A stretch of 64,000 bases of DNA from Paenibacillus catalpae (GTDB lineage Bacteria; Bacillota; Bacilli; Paenibacillales; Paenibacillaceae): contig NZ_FOMT01000001.1 in assembly GCF_900112695.1 (NCBI RefSeq), forward strand, positions 1,178,001 through 1,242,000. The letters are read 5' to 3'. The notes under the pieces were generated by a model that ran no database searches, was not told the DNA's origin, and was given only the letters and a program-made list of their open reading frames with translations. The translations under genes and the position numbers were made by a program. Shown here piece after piece: positions 33,864 through 42,750 of the stretch; position 1 is the stretch's first letter; each line of letters starts with the position of its first letter.

Positions 33864-34630
33864 ACTCATCATATGAAAACGGAAAAAAACTGTTTCAAGA
33901 AACTGATGAAGCAGGTATTCAGGGAGTCATTAATGGTTTAAGTGACGTATCCCCACACATCAGTAGATACATTATTGAATTTTTCGGGCAACTTTTCAGT
34001 AATCCCGTACTAAACTATCAACAAAGAGAAATGATCGTGATCTCTGTGTTAATTTCATTAGGCGATACTCCAAATCAACTCAAATGGCACATGAACTTCG
34101 GCTTAAAAGTTGGGATCACGCCGAACGAAATTATAGAAATTGCTACCCATTGCATTCCGTTTTGCGGCTTTCCTCGTGCTTTAAATGCGATTGGTGTTGC
34201 AAAACAACTTTTTGCTGAAGAAAATATCGAAGTAAACATCGAGGACGAGCTTCTACAAAATATAGGAGAACGGCGAGAACGAGGCTTGGCAAAACTTCAG
34301 GAAATCGATGGCAAACATGGCGAAGAGGTTGTAGATTCACTTGCCGCTATTGCTCCTCTGTTAGCTGAACAAATCATCGAATTTTCGTTTGGTGAAATCT
34401 ACAGTCGCCCAGGATTGAATCCTAGACAACGTCAACTCGTCACTTTAGGAGCCTTAACTGCTCAAGGTGGGTGCGAGCCGCAGTTGCATGTTCATCTCAA
34501 TGCCGCAATTCGTGTAGGTCTAACGAGACAAGAAGCGATTGAGGCACTACTACAATGCTCCCCTTACACGGGATTCCCTAAAGTGTTGAACGCTATAAAA
34601 GTCGCGAAAGAGATCTTCTTACCTCATTAA
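33860..34630 (+). CDS. Tandem carboxymuconolactone decarboxylase-domain protein
   Basis: A 256-residue protein with two CMD domains, each with the family pattern L-x-x-R-E/Q-x-x-(V/I)-x-(I/L) and the end box G-F-P-x-A/V-L-N-A. First domain about 35-110 (HCIPFCGFPRALNAI), second about 165-256 (QCSPYTGFPKVLNAI). CMD proteins include decarboxylases and AhpD-type peroxidase partners; the first domain has a CxxxxC and the second a single Cys, so redox activity cannot be excluded. Co-transcribed with the MerR gene. In B. subtilis a CMD protein is also found near the aldehyde-responsive AdhR, which supports a role in electrophile stress. Confidence 0.85.
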   Translation: MNSSYENGKKLFQETDEAGIQGVINGLSDVSPHISRYIIEFFGQLFSNPVLNYQQREMIVISVLISLGDTPNQLKWHMNFGLKVGITPNEIIEIATHCIPFCGFPRALNAIGVAKQLFAEENIEVNIEDELLQNIGERRERGLAKLQEIDGKHGEEVVDSLAAIAPLLAEQIIEFSFGEIYSRPGLNPRQRQLVTLGALTAQGGCEPQLHVHLNAAIRVGLTRQEAIEALLQCSPYTGFPKVLNAIKVAKEIFLPH

Positions 34631-34665
34631 ATGAGATTATGTTCTTGCCATTCGACATAAATAAT

Positions 34666-34699
34666 AATAAGGTAAGTTCCCGCGGGAACTTACCTTATT
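34666..34699 (+). terminator. Perfect palindromic terminator after the CMD gene
   Basis: AATAAGGTAAGTTCCCG is immediately followed by its exact complement, 17-base arms without loop. It ends in TTATTT on the plus strand and works in both directions, so it also closes the pentose-acid operon from the other side. Confidence 0.85.
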
Positions 34700-34901
34700 T
34701 GGAATGAAAATAATCACTACACATTTATAGGGAATGACATTATGCGTGATTCTCCTCATTCCCTATTTGAAGGTTATCCTCCAACAGACGACATACCCGG
34801 CCCGGGATACCGCTTCATTGTGCGAACCCTTCGGGGTGCATCACCCATCTCGGCAGCTTCCGTTGTGGTAGCCGACTACGAAACCAAAGTCGTGTATGGC
34901 G

Positions 34902-36899
34902 TCAATTTGCATTCGGCGCCGACTTATTCCCGGAAAGCGCATCCATGCCGGCAGAGAGGACTTCCAGGATCCGGTCTACATCATATACGCAGCCCTTCCA
35001 GGTGCCTCCGCTCACAGCCTGAAGTGCAGCCCACAGCCGGGTATCGTCCGGCAGCGCAGGATCTTCAGCCAATTCGGGATGCTGAGGTCTGGACTCCAAG
35101 ATCAGGGTTCCTACCTGCTCGGTCTCCGGCGTGTCGCCACATCCGACCATATGGATGGTGCCGTCCAGCCGGCGCGTATCGATCTGGATGTCGATCCAGT
35201 CTCCGGTGCGCAGCCGGCCTACTGGTCCTCCGGCCAGCGCTTCCGGTCCGATATGACCGATGCAGGCCCCGGTGGATACGCCCGAGAACCTCGCATCGGT
35301 CAGCAGGGATACCTGCTTGCCGTAAGGCAGATGCTTCAGCGCGGATGTTAGCTGGTAAGTTTCTTCCATGCCCGTACCGGACGGTCCGCGGCCGATCAGC
35401 ACGAGCACGTCGCCCGCTGCGATCCCGCCCGTCTTGATGGCGCGTATGGCCGAACGCTCGGTTGTGAATACTTTGGCTCGACCGACATGTCGGAAAATGC
35501 CGTTCCCGTCGATGACGGCCGGGTCAATAGCCGTTGATTTGATGACCGCCCCTTCCGGCGCCAGATTGCCGGTCGGGAACGTCACCGTTGAGGTCAGTCC
35601 TGCCTCTTTGGCTTGCTCCGGGCTGTAGATGACACTGTCCGGATCGATCCCGTCCTGCTCCAGCAGATAGCTGCGCATCCGACGGCGGCGCTCCGAGCCT
35701 TCCCACCAATCGAGCACCTCGCCCAGTGTTGATCCCGTCACGGTGAGTACCCGATCGTCAATGACGCCGAGCCGCCTAAGATGCAGCATGACTTCCGGAA
35801 CGCCGCCCGCCAGAAACACGCGGACGGTCGGATGAGGTATCGGCCCGTTCGGCAACACGCTGACAAGCCGCGGAACGCTGCGGTTGATTGCGGTCCAGTC
35901 ACCTGCGTCCGGAATCGACAGGCCAGCGGCGTGCGCGATCGCAGGGATATGGAGCAGCAGGTTCGTGGATCCGCCGAATGCGGCGTGGACCGCCATCGCA
36001 TTCCGGATAGCGGCATCGGTCAGTACATGGGCTGACGTGATGCCCTGCTCCGCCATGGCCGCCGCGGCGCGTGCGGATTGGCGCGCCATCTCTTCCCAGA
36101 CGGGTTGGCCGGAAGGAGCGAGCGCCGCGTGGGGCACCGTCAAGCCCAGCGCCTCGGCCACTACCTGCGCCGTTCCCGCGGTTCCGAGGAATTGGCAGCC
36201 GCCGCCTGGTGTAGCGCATGCGCGGCAGCCGAGGTCCGCCGCTTCCTCCAGGCTGAGTTCTCCATGGGCATACCGGGCGCCGATCGTCTGGATCTTGCCC
36301 GCATCCTCCCCCGATGTCGGTGGCAGCGTTACGCCGCCGGGTACGATGACAACAGGGAGATCGCGCATGCCGGCCAGAGCCTGCATCATGGCCGGCAGTC
36401 CCTTGTCGCAGGTCGCCACCCCGATGACGGCGGAACGGGTAGGCAGCGAGCGTACCAGCCTCCGAACCACGATCGCCGCATCGTTACGGTAAGGCAGCGA
36501 GTCAAACATCCCCGGCGTTCCTTGGCTGCGCCCGTCGCACGGATCGCTGACATAGCCTGCAAACGGGATGTGGCCTGCACGGGTAAGCTCGTCAGCGGCT
36601 GCTTTCATGAGCATCCCAATTTCCCAATGCCCGGTATGATAACCCAGCGCCGCGGGACTGCCATCCTCGTTACGGATGCCGCCCATCGTCCCCATGATCA
36701 GCACCTGCTTCCCGCCGAGCCGGTTTGGGCTCCAGCCCATGCCAACATTTTGCGTCAGCCCGAAGAGATCACCGCTTGGCGCATGAAGCAATAGGTCGGG
36801 CGTCAGCGGGAGCTTGCCCGCCGGCCCAGGCGCATGTGTCTTCACGGAGAAGAAGGCCCCTTCATCCCCGCCCATTACGGTTCGTATCTGCTCTTTCAT
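34902..36899 (-). CDS. YjhG/XylD-type sugar-acid (xylonate) dehydratase
   Basis: A 665-residue member of the IlvD/Edd iron-sulfur dehydratase superfamily, with the YjhG-type opening [20 protein letters not shown] and [10 protein letters not shown], which separates it from the 550-residue biosynthetic IlvD. Candidate cluster ligands are Cys121 ([10 protein letters not shown]), Cys164 (ATCDKGLPA) and Cys235 ([11 protein letters not shown]). It would convert D-xylonate or a related pentonate to the 2-keto-3-deoxy acid. Start ATG at 36899 with GAGAGGGG upstream; a 22-residue extension is rejected. It lies 22 bases after the aldehyde dehydrogenase stop, as the last gene of the operon. Confidence 0.9.
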   Translation of the reverse strand: MKEQIRTVMGGDEGAFFSVKTHAPGPAGKLPLTPDLLLHAPSGDLFGLTQNVGMGWSPNRLGGKQVLIMGTMGGIRNEDGSPAALGYHTGHWEIGMLMKAAADELTRAGHIPFAGYVSDPCDGRSQGTPGMFDSLPYRNDAAIVVRRLVRSLPTRSAVIGVATCDKGLPAMMQALAGMRDLPVVIVPGGVTLPPTSGEDAGKIQTIGARYAHGELSLEEAADLGCRACATPGGGCQFLGTAGTAQVVAEALGLTVPHAALAPSGQPVWEEMARQSARAAAAMAEQGITSAHVLTDAAIRNAMAVHAAFGGSTNLLLHIPAIAHAAGLSIPDAGDWTAINRSVPRLVSVLPNGPIPHPTVRVFLAGGVPEVMLHLRRLGVIDDRVLTVTGSTLGEVLDWWEGSERRRRMRSYLLEQDGIDPDSVIYSPEQAKEAGLTSTVTFPTGNLAPEGAVIKSTAIDPAVIDGNGIFRHVGRAKVFTTERSAIRAIKTGGIAAGDVLVLIGRGPSGTGMEETYQLTSALKHLPYGKQVSLLTDARFSGVSTGACIGHIGPEALAGGPVGRLRTGDWIDIQIDTRRLDGTIHMVGCGDTPETEQVGTLILESRPQHPELAEDPALPDDTRLWAALQAVSGGTWKGCVYDVDRILEVLSAGMDALSGNKSAPNAN

Positions 36900-36921
36900 C
36901 CGAATTGCCCCTCTCGAAGGC

Positions 36922-38382
36922 CTATGGCTTAATGAATACGGTCTTGATGGAGGTGAAGAATTCAATTGCAGCCTGCCCCTGCTCGCGCGAATGCGAGCTG
37001 GACTGCTTCATCCCGCCGAACGGAGCCTGGAGCTCCACGCCCGCCGTCTCGGCATTGACCCGGACCAGACCGGCTTCCATATCATGAACGAACGTGAGTA
37101 TACTTCCGATATTGCGTGTATAGATCGAAGCGCTGAGGCCGAACTCGGTATCGTTGGCAACACGAATCGCTTCGTCCAGGCTGTCCACCCGGATAAGCGA
37201 CAGCACGGGACCAAAGATCTCGTCCTGTGCAATGGCCATATCCGGCTTCACTTCGTCGAACACGGCAGGCGTCACATAGAAGCCGTCCGCCAGCTCCGGC
37301 TCGCTCGGCCGTTCGCCGCCGACCAGAAGCTTCGCCCCTTCCTCTTTACCCTTGCCGATATAGGACATGACCGTTTCGAACTGGCTCTCGTTAGCACATG
37401 GGCCGAGCCAGGTGCCTTCTTGGAGTCCGTCGCCGACCCTAAGCTCCGCTACTTTGGCCACCAACTTCTCCTTGAAAGCATCATAAACGTCGCTTACGAC
37501 GATGACGCGGCTGGTCGCCGTGCACTTCTGGCCGGTGGAGCGCAGCCCGCCGCTGACCGTGGCTTCCGCGGCAAGCTCCAGGTCGGCATCCGCCGCCACG
37601 ATGACCGGGTTCTTCCCGCCCATCTCCAGCTGGTATTTCGCCCCACGCGCGAGTGCAGCCTGCCCGACCCGCTTGCCGACCTCGTTGGAGCCGGTGAACG
37701 TCACGCCTTGAACGCCGTTGTGCGACGCAATGCCGCTGCCAACAACGCTTCCGCTTCCCACAATCATGTTCACCGCGCCTGCCGGGAACCCTGCATCATG
37801 GAAGCATTGCATAACAAGAGACGCTGTGACGGATGTTTCGGTAGCCGGCTTCCAGATGACCGTGTTGCCGTATATCAGCGCGGGAGCCATTTTCCAAACG
37901 GGAATGGCAACCGGGAAGTTCCAGGGCGAGATGACACCAACGACGCCAAGGGGCACGCGTGTCGTGAACATGAGCGCCTCCGCATCGGTCGAAGGGATGA
38001 CGTCCCCAATCTTACGCATGCCTTCGCCGGCATAATAGCGCAGAATCGCCGCGCCGCGCACCGTCTCGCCCTTGGCTTCCGGCAGCGTCTTTCCCATCTC
38101 CCGGGTCATCATTCTTCCGATCTCCTCCTGCCTGGCCTCGAGCAGGTCCGCCGCCTTGAACAGCAGGGCTCCCCGCTGCGCGCCTGTCAGCTTCCGCCAG
38201 GAAGCCCGGGCCGCTTCGGCGGCGGCTACGGCATTCTCCAGATCGGCCGCATTCGAGTCGGGCACCTGGCCGACCACTTCCCGCTTCTTCGCCGGATTGA
38301 TGCTCGGTATCCGCTTGTCGGACAGCGGGGCCGTCCATGCTCCGTCAATATAATTGTCAATTGTTCTGGTTTGTTCACTCAT
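36922..38382 (-). CDS. Aldehyde dehydrogenase, probably 2-oxoglutarate semialdehyde dehydrogenase
   Basis: A 486-residue NAD(P)-dependent aldehyde dehydrogenase with Glu253 (QLEMGGKNP) and catalytic Cys287 (GQKCTATSR). The sequence [19 protein letters not shown] and the length are like those of bacillar GucD/YcbD-type 2-oxoglutarate semialdehyde dehydrogenases. Placed between the YjhG-type dehydratase and a FAH-family protein it fits the last step of the Weimberg route, giving 2-oxoglutarate. ATG at 38382 follows AAAGGG by 9 bases; GTG two codons earlier is less likely. Gaps to both neighbours are under 25 bases, so they are one transcript. Confidence 0.9.
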   Translation of the reverse strand: MSEQTRTIDNYIDGAWTAPLSDKRIPSINPAKKREVVGQVPDSNAADLENAVAAAEAARASWRKLTGAQRGALLFKAADLLEARQEEIGRMMTREMGKTLPEAKGETVRGAAILRYYAGEGMRKIGDVIPSTDAEALMFTTRVPLGVVGVISPWNFPVAIPVWKMAPALIYGNTVIWKPATETSVTASLVMQCFHDAGFPAGAVNMIVGSGSVVGSGIASHNGVQGVTFTGSNEVGKRVGQAALARGAKYQLEMGGKNPVIVAADADLELAAEATVSGGLRSTGQKCTATSRVIVVSDVYDAFKEKLVAKVAELRVGDGLQEGTWLGPCANESQFETVMSYIGKGKEEGAKLLVGGERPSEPELADGFYVTPAVFDEVKPDMAIAQDEIFGPVLSLIRVDSLDEAIRVANDTEFGLSASIYTRNIGSILTFVHDMEAGLVRVNAETAGVELQAPFGGMKQSSSHSREQGQAAIEFFTSIKTVFIKP

Positions 38383-38398
38383 GAACACTCGCCCTTTC

Positions 38399-39307
38399 CT
38401 AATTGGTCTGATAAAACTGCTGCGTCAGCTCATGCTTATAGACAGCCGTATTGGCCAGGATGCCGATGCCTTCGATTTCGATCTCAATCCGGTCGCCTGA
38501 ATCGAGGGTAAACTGATTAGGCGGTACCAGGCAGGTGCCGGTAAGCAGAACCGTTCCGTCATAGAGCTCGTTATCCCGCTTCAGGAACGATACCAACTCC
38601 TCCAGTCTGCGCTTCAGCATGCCCGTATTTGCCTGCTCGTTGACCAGCTTCTCACCGTTGCGGTAAATCCGGCATATGATCTGCAGCGCATAGGGATCCG
38701 CGACCGTTTCGGCCAGACGAACGGCCGGCCCAATCGAGCAGGAACGGCTCCATACCTTGGCCTGCGGCAGGTACAGTGGATTCTCGCCCTCAATGTCCCG
38801 GCAGCTCATGTCGTTGCCGGCCGTATAACCGATGATGGTCCCTTCGCGATCAAGCACGAGACCCAGCTCGGCTTCAGGGACCTGCCAATTCGAATCGCTG
38901 CGGAGACATACCGGTTGTCCTGGCCCAACGGTGCGTGCAAGGGTCGATTTCAAGAACAGCTCCGGCCGCTCCGCGTCATACACCTTGTCGTAGAACGTAG
39001 TGGCGTCCAACTTCCCCCCCGTTGCCTCATAATTCCGCGCTTCCTTGCTTCGCAAATAAGTGACGCCGGCGGCCCATACTTCCGGCGCGTCGACGGGCGT
39101 CAGCAGTTCGAGTTCTTCGAGCGAGAAGGCAACAGGCGCCTTCCCAACAATCAGGCCGGATACATGCTCGGAAGGAGACAGTCCTTTGGCTCGCGCCTCG
39201 GCCACCACTTCCAATAGGTCCGACGCTTCCAGTCGATAGACGACCCCTTCCTCCGTCAAAGCGCCTAATCGCGATAACGATGCTTCCCGGTAACGAACGA
39301 TACGCAT
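38399..39307 (-). CDS. FAH-family protein, probable 2-keto-3-deoxypentonate dehydratase
   Basis: A 302-residue fumarylacetoacetate hydrolase-fold protein. The XylX-like pattern is clear: [54 protein letters not shown], then [20 protein letters not shown] with metal-binding Glu and Asp residues. XylX-type members remove water from 2-keto-3-deoxy-D-xylonate or -L-arabinonate to give 2-oxoglutarate semialdehyde, which the next gene product can oxidise. First gene of the operon; ATG at 39307 with AGGAG 8 bases upstream and an inverted repeat just before it. The exact sugar acid is not readable. Confidence 0.85.
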   Translation of the reverse strand: MRIVRYREASLSRLGALTEEGVVYRLEASDLLEVVAEARAKGLSPSEHVSGLIVGKAPVAFSLEELELLTPVDAPEVWAAGVTYLRSKEARNYEATGGKLDATTFYDKVYDAERPELFLKSTLARTVGPGQPVCLRSDSNWQVPEAELGLVLDREGTIIGYTAGNDMSCRDIEGENPLYLPQAKVWSRSCSIGPAVRLAETVADPYALQIICRIYRNGEKLVNEQANTGMLKRRLEELVSFLKRDNELYDGTVLLTGTCLVPPNQFTLDSGDRIEIEIEGIGILANTAVYKHELTQQFYQTN

Positions 39308-39323
39308 ACGTTCAACTCCTTCA

Positions 39324-39344
39324 TAGTTTTATATTATAAAACTA
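39324..39344. promoter_or_regulatory. Probable IclR-type operator before the FAH gene
   Basis: A 10-base inverted repeat TAGTTTTATA, one base, TATAAAACTA, 16 bases upstream of the FAH start codon, that is over the likely promoter. Its core (TTTTATA/TATAAAA) is related to the larger palindrome at 40183-40213. Confidence 0.65.
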
Positions 39345-39368
39345 GGTTCTCATATTTGAGTAGTAATT

Positions 39369-39392
39369 CGTACATGCCAAACGGCATGTACG
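39369..39392 (-). terminator. Hairpin after the IclR gene
   Basis: CGTACATGCC and GGCATGTACG (39369-39378, 39383-39392) form a 10-base stem with a 4-base loop, just past the IclR stop. T-run is poor, so it may only slow read-through or act as a second operator. Confidence 0.5.
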
Positions 39393-39405
39393 TGAGAACT
39401 CGGTC

Positions 39406-40161
39406 TTACAATCGGCCAAGTCCTTTGGAAATGCTATCCGCCGTCCGTACGACCAGCGCGGCAAGCGCGGCGAACTCCTCATCATTTACGGTGGATACCA
39501 TCGTGGAGATGCTAACGGCGGCGGATACTTGACCGTTGTGGTCGTACACCGGCGCGGCCGTGCATCGCACCCCCGGTTCATTCTCCTCGCGATCGTATCC
39601 AACTCCCTCTGTCCGAACGCGCTCAAGCTCGGCGCGGAAATCGGCTTCGTTCGTAATCGTATGCGGTGTCTGGACGTTGTAGTGATACGATGCAAGGATC
39701 CGGTTCAGTTCCGGTACAGGCAAATTAGCGGCTAATACTTTGCCGACCGCACTGCTGTGCAGCGGGACGCGTTTGCCGATTCGGGAATAACGGATGGCAG
39801 CTTTCGCACCTTCCACCTTGTCGATATACACGCCTTCCGAGCCGTCCTGGACGACCAGATGCGCAGTTTGCCCCGTCTCCTGCGACAGCTCCTGCAGATG
39901 GGGGCGTGCAATCTCCCGGATGTCGAAGCCCTGTAGCAGCAGCTGTCCCTTCTCGAGCAGCCGCATGCCCAGCCGGTATTTGCCCGACTCGGCGTCCTGC
40001 TCGATATACCGGTGCAGTTGAAGCGTCTTGAGCAGCGAATGAACGGTACTCTTGTGAAGCTGCATTTGTGCGCTGATCTCGGTGATTTTCAGCTCTCTGT
40101 TCCGCTCGTCGAACAGGTCCAGAATGGACAGCGCCCGATCGAGCGACTGGATGATCGGCAT
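39406..40161 (-). CDS. IclR family transcription regulator
   Basis: A 251-residue regulator. The N-terminal winged helix (about 8-60: RALSILDLFDERNRELKITE, then MQLHKSTVHSLLKTL) is followed by the GAF-like IclR effector domain (about 75-250, GQTAHLVVQDGSEGVYIDKV, HSSAVGKVLAANL, GVGYDREENEPGVRC). It likely controls the pentose-acid operon whose first gene starts 100 bases downstream, and itself, through palindromes at 39324 and 40183. ATG at 40161 after AAGGAAG; the effector is probably a sugar acid (inference). Confidence 0.92.
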   Translation of the reverse strand: MPIIQSLDRALSILDLFDERNRELKITEISAQMQLHKSTVHSLLKTLQLHRYIEQDAESGKYRLGMRLLEKGQLLLQGFDIREIARPHLQELSQETGQTAHLVVQDGSEGVYIDKVEGAKAAIRYSRIGKRVPLHSSAVGKVLAANLPVPELNRILASYHYNVQTPHTITNEADFRAELERVRTEGVGYDREENEPGVRCTAAPVYDHNGQVSAAVSISTMVSTVNDEEFAALAALVVRTADSISKGLGRL

Positions 40162-40182
40162 GAGTTGGTCTTCCTTCAAGTT

Positions 40183-40213
40183 TGATATTATAGAACTCTA
40201 TTCTATAATATCA
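40183..40213. promoter_or_regulatory. Perfect 13-base inverted repeat upstream of the IclR gene
   Basis: TGATATTATAGAA at 40183-40195 and its exact complement at 40201-40213 around the spacer CTCTA. It lies 22 bases before the IclR start codon and is very likely an autoregulatory operator. Confidence 0.8.
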
Positions 40214-40311
40214 ATTTTACCCCTTTTTTCTTCGTGCTGTCTACTACTTTGTTTACCGATTCTCTCCAGAATAAATTCATAAGATTTATTGATAAGTGCT
40301 TATTATAAAGG

Positions 40312-40345
40312 AAATAGCCCAGGCAGCGCTGCCTGGGCTATTTTA
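40312..40345. terminator. Bidirectional terminator, 16-base palindrome
   Basis: AAATAGCCCAGGCAGC is followed directly by its reverse complement and TTATT; it ends the DNA alkylation repair-like gene on the minus strand (stop at 40381). Confidence 0.88.
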
Positions 40346-40380
40346 TTCGGCTTGAACCGCCGCTTGATCTATAAAGGTAA

Positions 40381-41049
40381 CTAATTATTTTGTCGTTTGT
40401 TAACTTCAATCGTAATGAACTCCGGTAAATAGCTGGGAGTACATCCTTTTGCTACTATTTCATCTTTGTAAAGCCCCGTTTTCTCACCAAGTTTAATACA
40501 ACGTGCACGATTCTTTTCATCATAAACGCCTATCCAGCCTACGGTGAAATTCATAGCCCATTGAACTTCCGGTTCTTCCTGCGTAATATTAGTTTCTAAT
40601 GTAGCTAGTAAGTCTGCGGTGTTATCAGGCGGTGTTTGTCCAGTCCATCTCAATCGCGCTTGATAATACCAGAAAGCTCGCCTTTGAAGAGCAGAAGGGC
40701 TGTTTTCCCATGACTCCATCAATGCAATTGTCTTCTTGTCTTTAGTGAACTGATTAGCCATTAACCAATCCATTAAGTTATTTCGCTCGTCAAAAGGGTG
40801 AGTCTGCATATCCATATCAAGCTTATTTATCACTTCTTGTGAAAGAAGTTTTTTATCCATAATTAAGATTGCTAATAGTCTGGGCAAAAATTCTTCGGTT
40901 GACCAAAGTTCCATAGCTAGTTCGTGATCTTTTTTAATGTCATTTGCGATTTTTCGTAAGTCGCCTAACTTAGTTTTACTATTGATCTGTGTTAGAATGT
41001 TTTCTGCTTTTGAAGATCGTTTTATTTCTGTACCTTTATTTTCATTCAT
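40381..41049 (-). CDS. DNA alkylation repair-like HEAT-repeat protein
   Basis: A 222-residue all-helical protein of the AlkD/AlkC-like family. Readable family features: LGDLRKIANDIKKDHELAME, LWSTEEFLPRLLAILIMDK and the Trp-rich QRRAFWYYQARLRW. AlkD-type enzymes remove bulky N3/N7-alkylated bases by wrapping DNA in HEAT repeats. The protein is at the normal length of the family. ATG at 41049 follows GGAG by 9 bases. Single gene with its own terminator. Enzyme activity not certain, as some members are non-catalytic. Confidence 0.8.
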   Translation of the reverse strand: MNENKGTEIKRSSKAENILTQINSKTKLGDLRKIANDIKKDHELAMELWSTEEFLPRLLAILIMDKKLLSQEVINKLDMDMQTHPFDERNNLMDWLMANQFTKDKKTIALMESWENSPSALQRRAFWYYQARLRWTGQTPPDNTADLLATLETNITQEEPEVQWAMNFTVGWIGVYDEKNRARCIKLGEKTGLYKDEIVAKGCTPSYLPEFITIEVNKRQNN

Positions 41050-41230
41050 ATTATACCACTCCTTTATTAAAGCACTGTTTCATAATATGTCCTTGATGGG
41101 ATATATCAAGAACTTAATTTCGTTATAAGTCTTTTGCAGTGGTGTGCCTCCAAAGTTTACCTTTTAATATTGTAACATTATTAAAGCTTTCTCCACCTAC
41201 AATAAAAGATACCATCTTTAATATACTTCC

Positions 41231-41415
41231 TTTTAATTGAATACGAAATCCCACAGCCGGTCACACCAGTGTTCATACATTAAGGCTTCTCTTCGCAATT
41301 TGCTTGGCGGGATCCTTCCTGGATCCAGTGCAATAATCAGAGAACCCTGATTCGCACCTTGGTACCTGCACTCAACTTGCTCTTCTTCTACCGGAATGCT
41401 TGTCAGAAGGCCTCA
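41231..41415 (-). pseudogene. Orphan C-terminal gene fragment
   Basis: The minus strand reads GLLTSIPVEEEQVECRYQGA, then NQGSLIIALDPGRI, then KLRREALMYEHWCDRLWDFV before TAA. The middle part resembles the malate/L-lactate (Ldh_2) dehydrogenase pattern NxGxLxxAIDP, but the tail does not fit well. No start or ribosome site exists and a stop lies directly upstream, so it is the remains of a lost gene. The rest of 41050-41585 carries no gene. Confidence 0.4.
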
Positions 41416-41457
41416 AAATTTTGCATGAATTTGCTCTCTTTAAACGGTTCACCAGAG

Positions 41458-41490
41458 AAAAAACCATCACCAGGCTTGGTGATGGTTTTT
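41458..41490 (-). terminator. Terminator of the aldo/keto reductase gene
   Basis: AAAACCATCACC-AGGCTT-GGTGATGGTTTT, perfect stem flanked by A and T runs, about 95 bases after the stop at 41586. Confidence 0.85.
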
Positions 41491-41585
41491 ATATTAGCAG
41501 ATTTATACCTACCGACCGACAAGTATGAAGAGAATGACTTCCCATCAGACGACATTCTAACGCCGGTCGATTGCCGAATTGGCAA

Positions 41586-42452
41586 TTATGCCGTTATTTG
41601 AGCAGCGATGCCGTTCAATTCGGCTACGTCTTCGTCAGATAGTTTCAAGTTGGATGCACCGGCGCAGTTAACGATGTTCACCGCTTTGCTGGCGCCGGGA
41701 ATCGGCAGAATGACTGGAGACAATTGAAGCAGCCATGCAATCGCGATCTGTTGCGGCGACGCTTCATAACTCCTGGCGATCCGTGAAAGCTTCTCGTTGC
41801 TGCCGATGCCGTGAGCGTTACCCATGCCGTTTAGAGGGCTGTACGGTAGGAAGGCAATACCGAGCTCTTCACAGCGATTCAGCACTGCCATGGACGAATG
41901 GTCAAACAAATTCATACGATTCTGAACAGACGCGACCGTTACAATTTCGCGGGCTTCTTCCAGCTGAGCAACGGAAACGTTCGACAGCCCCACGTGAACG
42001 ATCTTCCCTTCCCGCTGCAATTCCGCGACTGTTCCCACGGATTCCGCAAATGGAACCTTGGGATCCGGACGGTGGAATTGATAGAGCGTGATTGCTTCCA
42101 CGCCGAGCGCACGCAAACTGTCCTCGCACGCTTGACGCAAGTGTTCAGGACGGCCATCGGTTTCCCAGCGTCCATCCGGACGAATGTGGCCGCCTTTTGT
42201 TGCGATGACCACTTCGGGACGATTATGTAATGCTTTGGCCAGCAATCGTTCGTTATGTCCGTTTTCGGTTGAATTCAAGCAGTACGAATCGGCCGTATCG
42301 AACAGGGTAATGCCTTGCTCCAATGCGGCATGCACCGTTCTGATGCCGTCTTCCTCTGTAGGGCGTCCATTAACGGACAACGGCATTCCGCCCATTCCGA
42401 TTTCCCCCACGATTATTCCCGTCGAACCTAGCTTACGTTGTTGCATTGTCAT
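41586..42452 (-). CDS. Aldo/keto reductase
   Basis: A 288-residue NADPH-dependent TIM-barrel reductase. It has the opening KLGSTGIIVGEIGMGGMPLS, the catalytic Asp/Tyr in FDTADSY, the Lys in VIATKGG, a His near QFHRPDP, and the nucleotide-binding end IPGASKAVNIV. It converts aldehydes or ketones to alcohols or the reverse; substrate unknown. Close to two Gfo/Idh dehydrogenases and the pentose-acid operon, which hints at sugar metabolism. ATG at 42452 with AGGAGG 7 bases upstream. Confidence 0.93.
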   Translation of the reverse strand: MTMQQRKLGSTGIIVGEIGMGGMPLSVNGRPTEEDGIRTVHAALEQGITLFDTADSYCLNSTENGHNERLLAKALHNRPEVVIATKGGHIRPDGRWETDGRPEHLRQACEDSLRALGVEAITLYQFHRPDPKVPFAESVGTVAELQREGKIVHVGLSNVSVAQLEEAREIVTVASVQNRMNLFDHSSMAVLNRCEELGIAFLPYSPLNGMGNAHGIGSNEKLSRIARSYEASPQQIAIAWLLQLSPVILPIPGASKAVNIVNCAGASNLKLSDEDVAELNGIAAQITA

Positions 42453-42654
42453 GGTACAACCTCCTTAGAGATAGGTATGAAGCTTCCAAGAGTAGTGATG
42501 AAATATTCAGTTTTAATATACCAGTTCAGCTTTTTCACCAGTAGTACTGAAAAAAAGTTCATCTAGTTACGTTGATGTAAGTAAAGCTAGGATTGCGCGT
42601 AAAATTACCGATGATCGTTAATTTTAAGGAATGGTAGTCTTTCGGGCAAAGCAA

Positions 42655-42692
42655 AGCAACTTCGTTGTAAAGAGGATCTTGTCGTCCTACAG
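42655..42692 (+). repeat. Repeat B, partial copy c
   Basis: GCAACTTCGTTGTAAAGAGG then ATCTTGTCGTCCTACAG, matching the right half of repeat B. It lies 60 bases past the stop of the Gfo/Idh gene ending at 42751. Confidence 0.55.
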
Positions 42693-42750
42693 CCGTCCTG
42701 GCGAAAGAAAGGGAGGCGGTCTCCCGTCCTCCCCTTCCAGATCCGTCCGA

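Noticed and set aside
34742-35437. 231-codon plus-strand frame starting in the intergenic region
   Set aside because: Most of it is antisense to the dehydratase gene and composition is Arg/Ser/Pro rich without any motif; no ribosome site.
36814-38511. 565-codon plus-strand frame over the aldehyde dehydrogenase gene
   Set aside because: GC-rich antisense shadow; the minus strand encodes a complete aldehyde dehydrogenase with catalytic residues.
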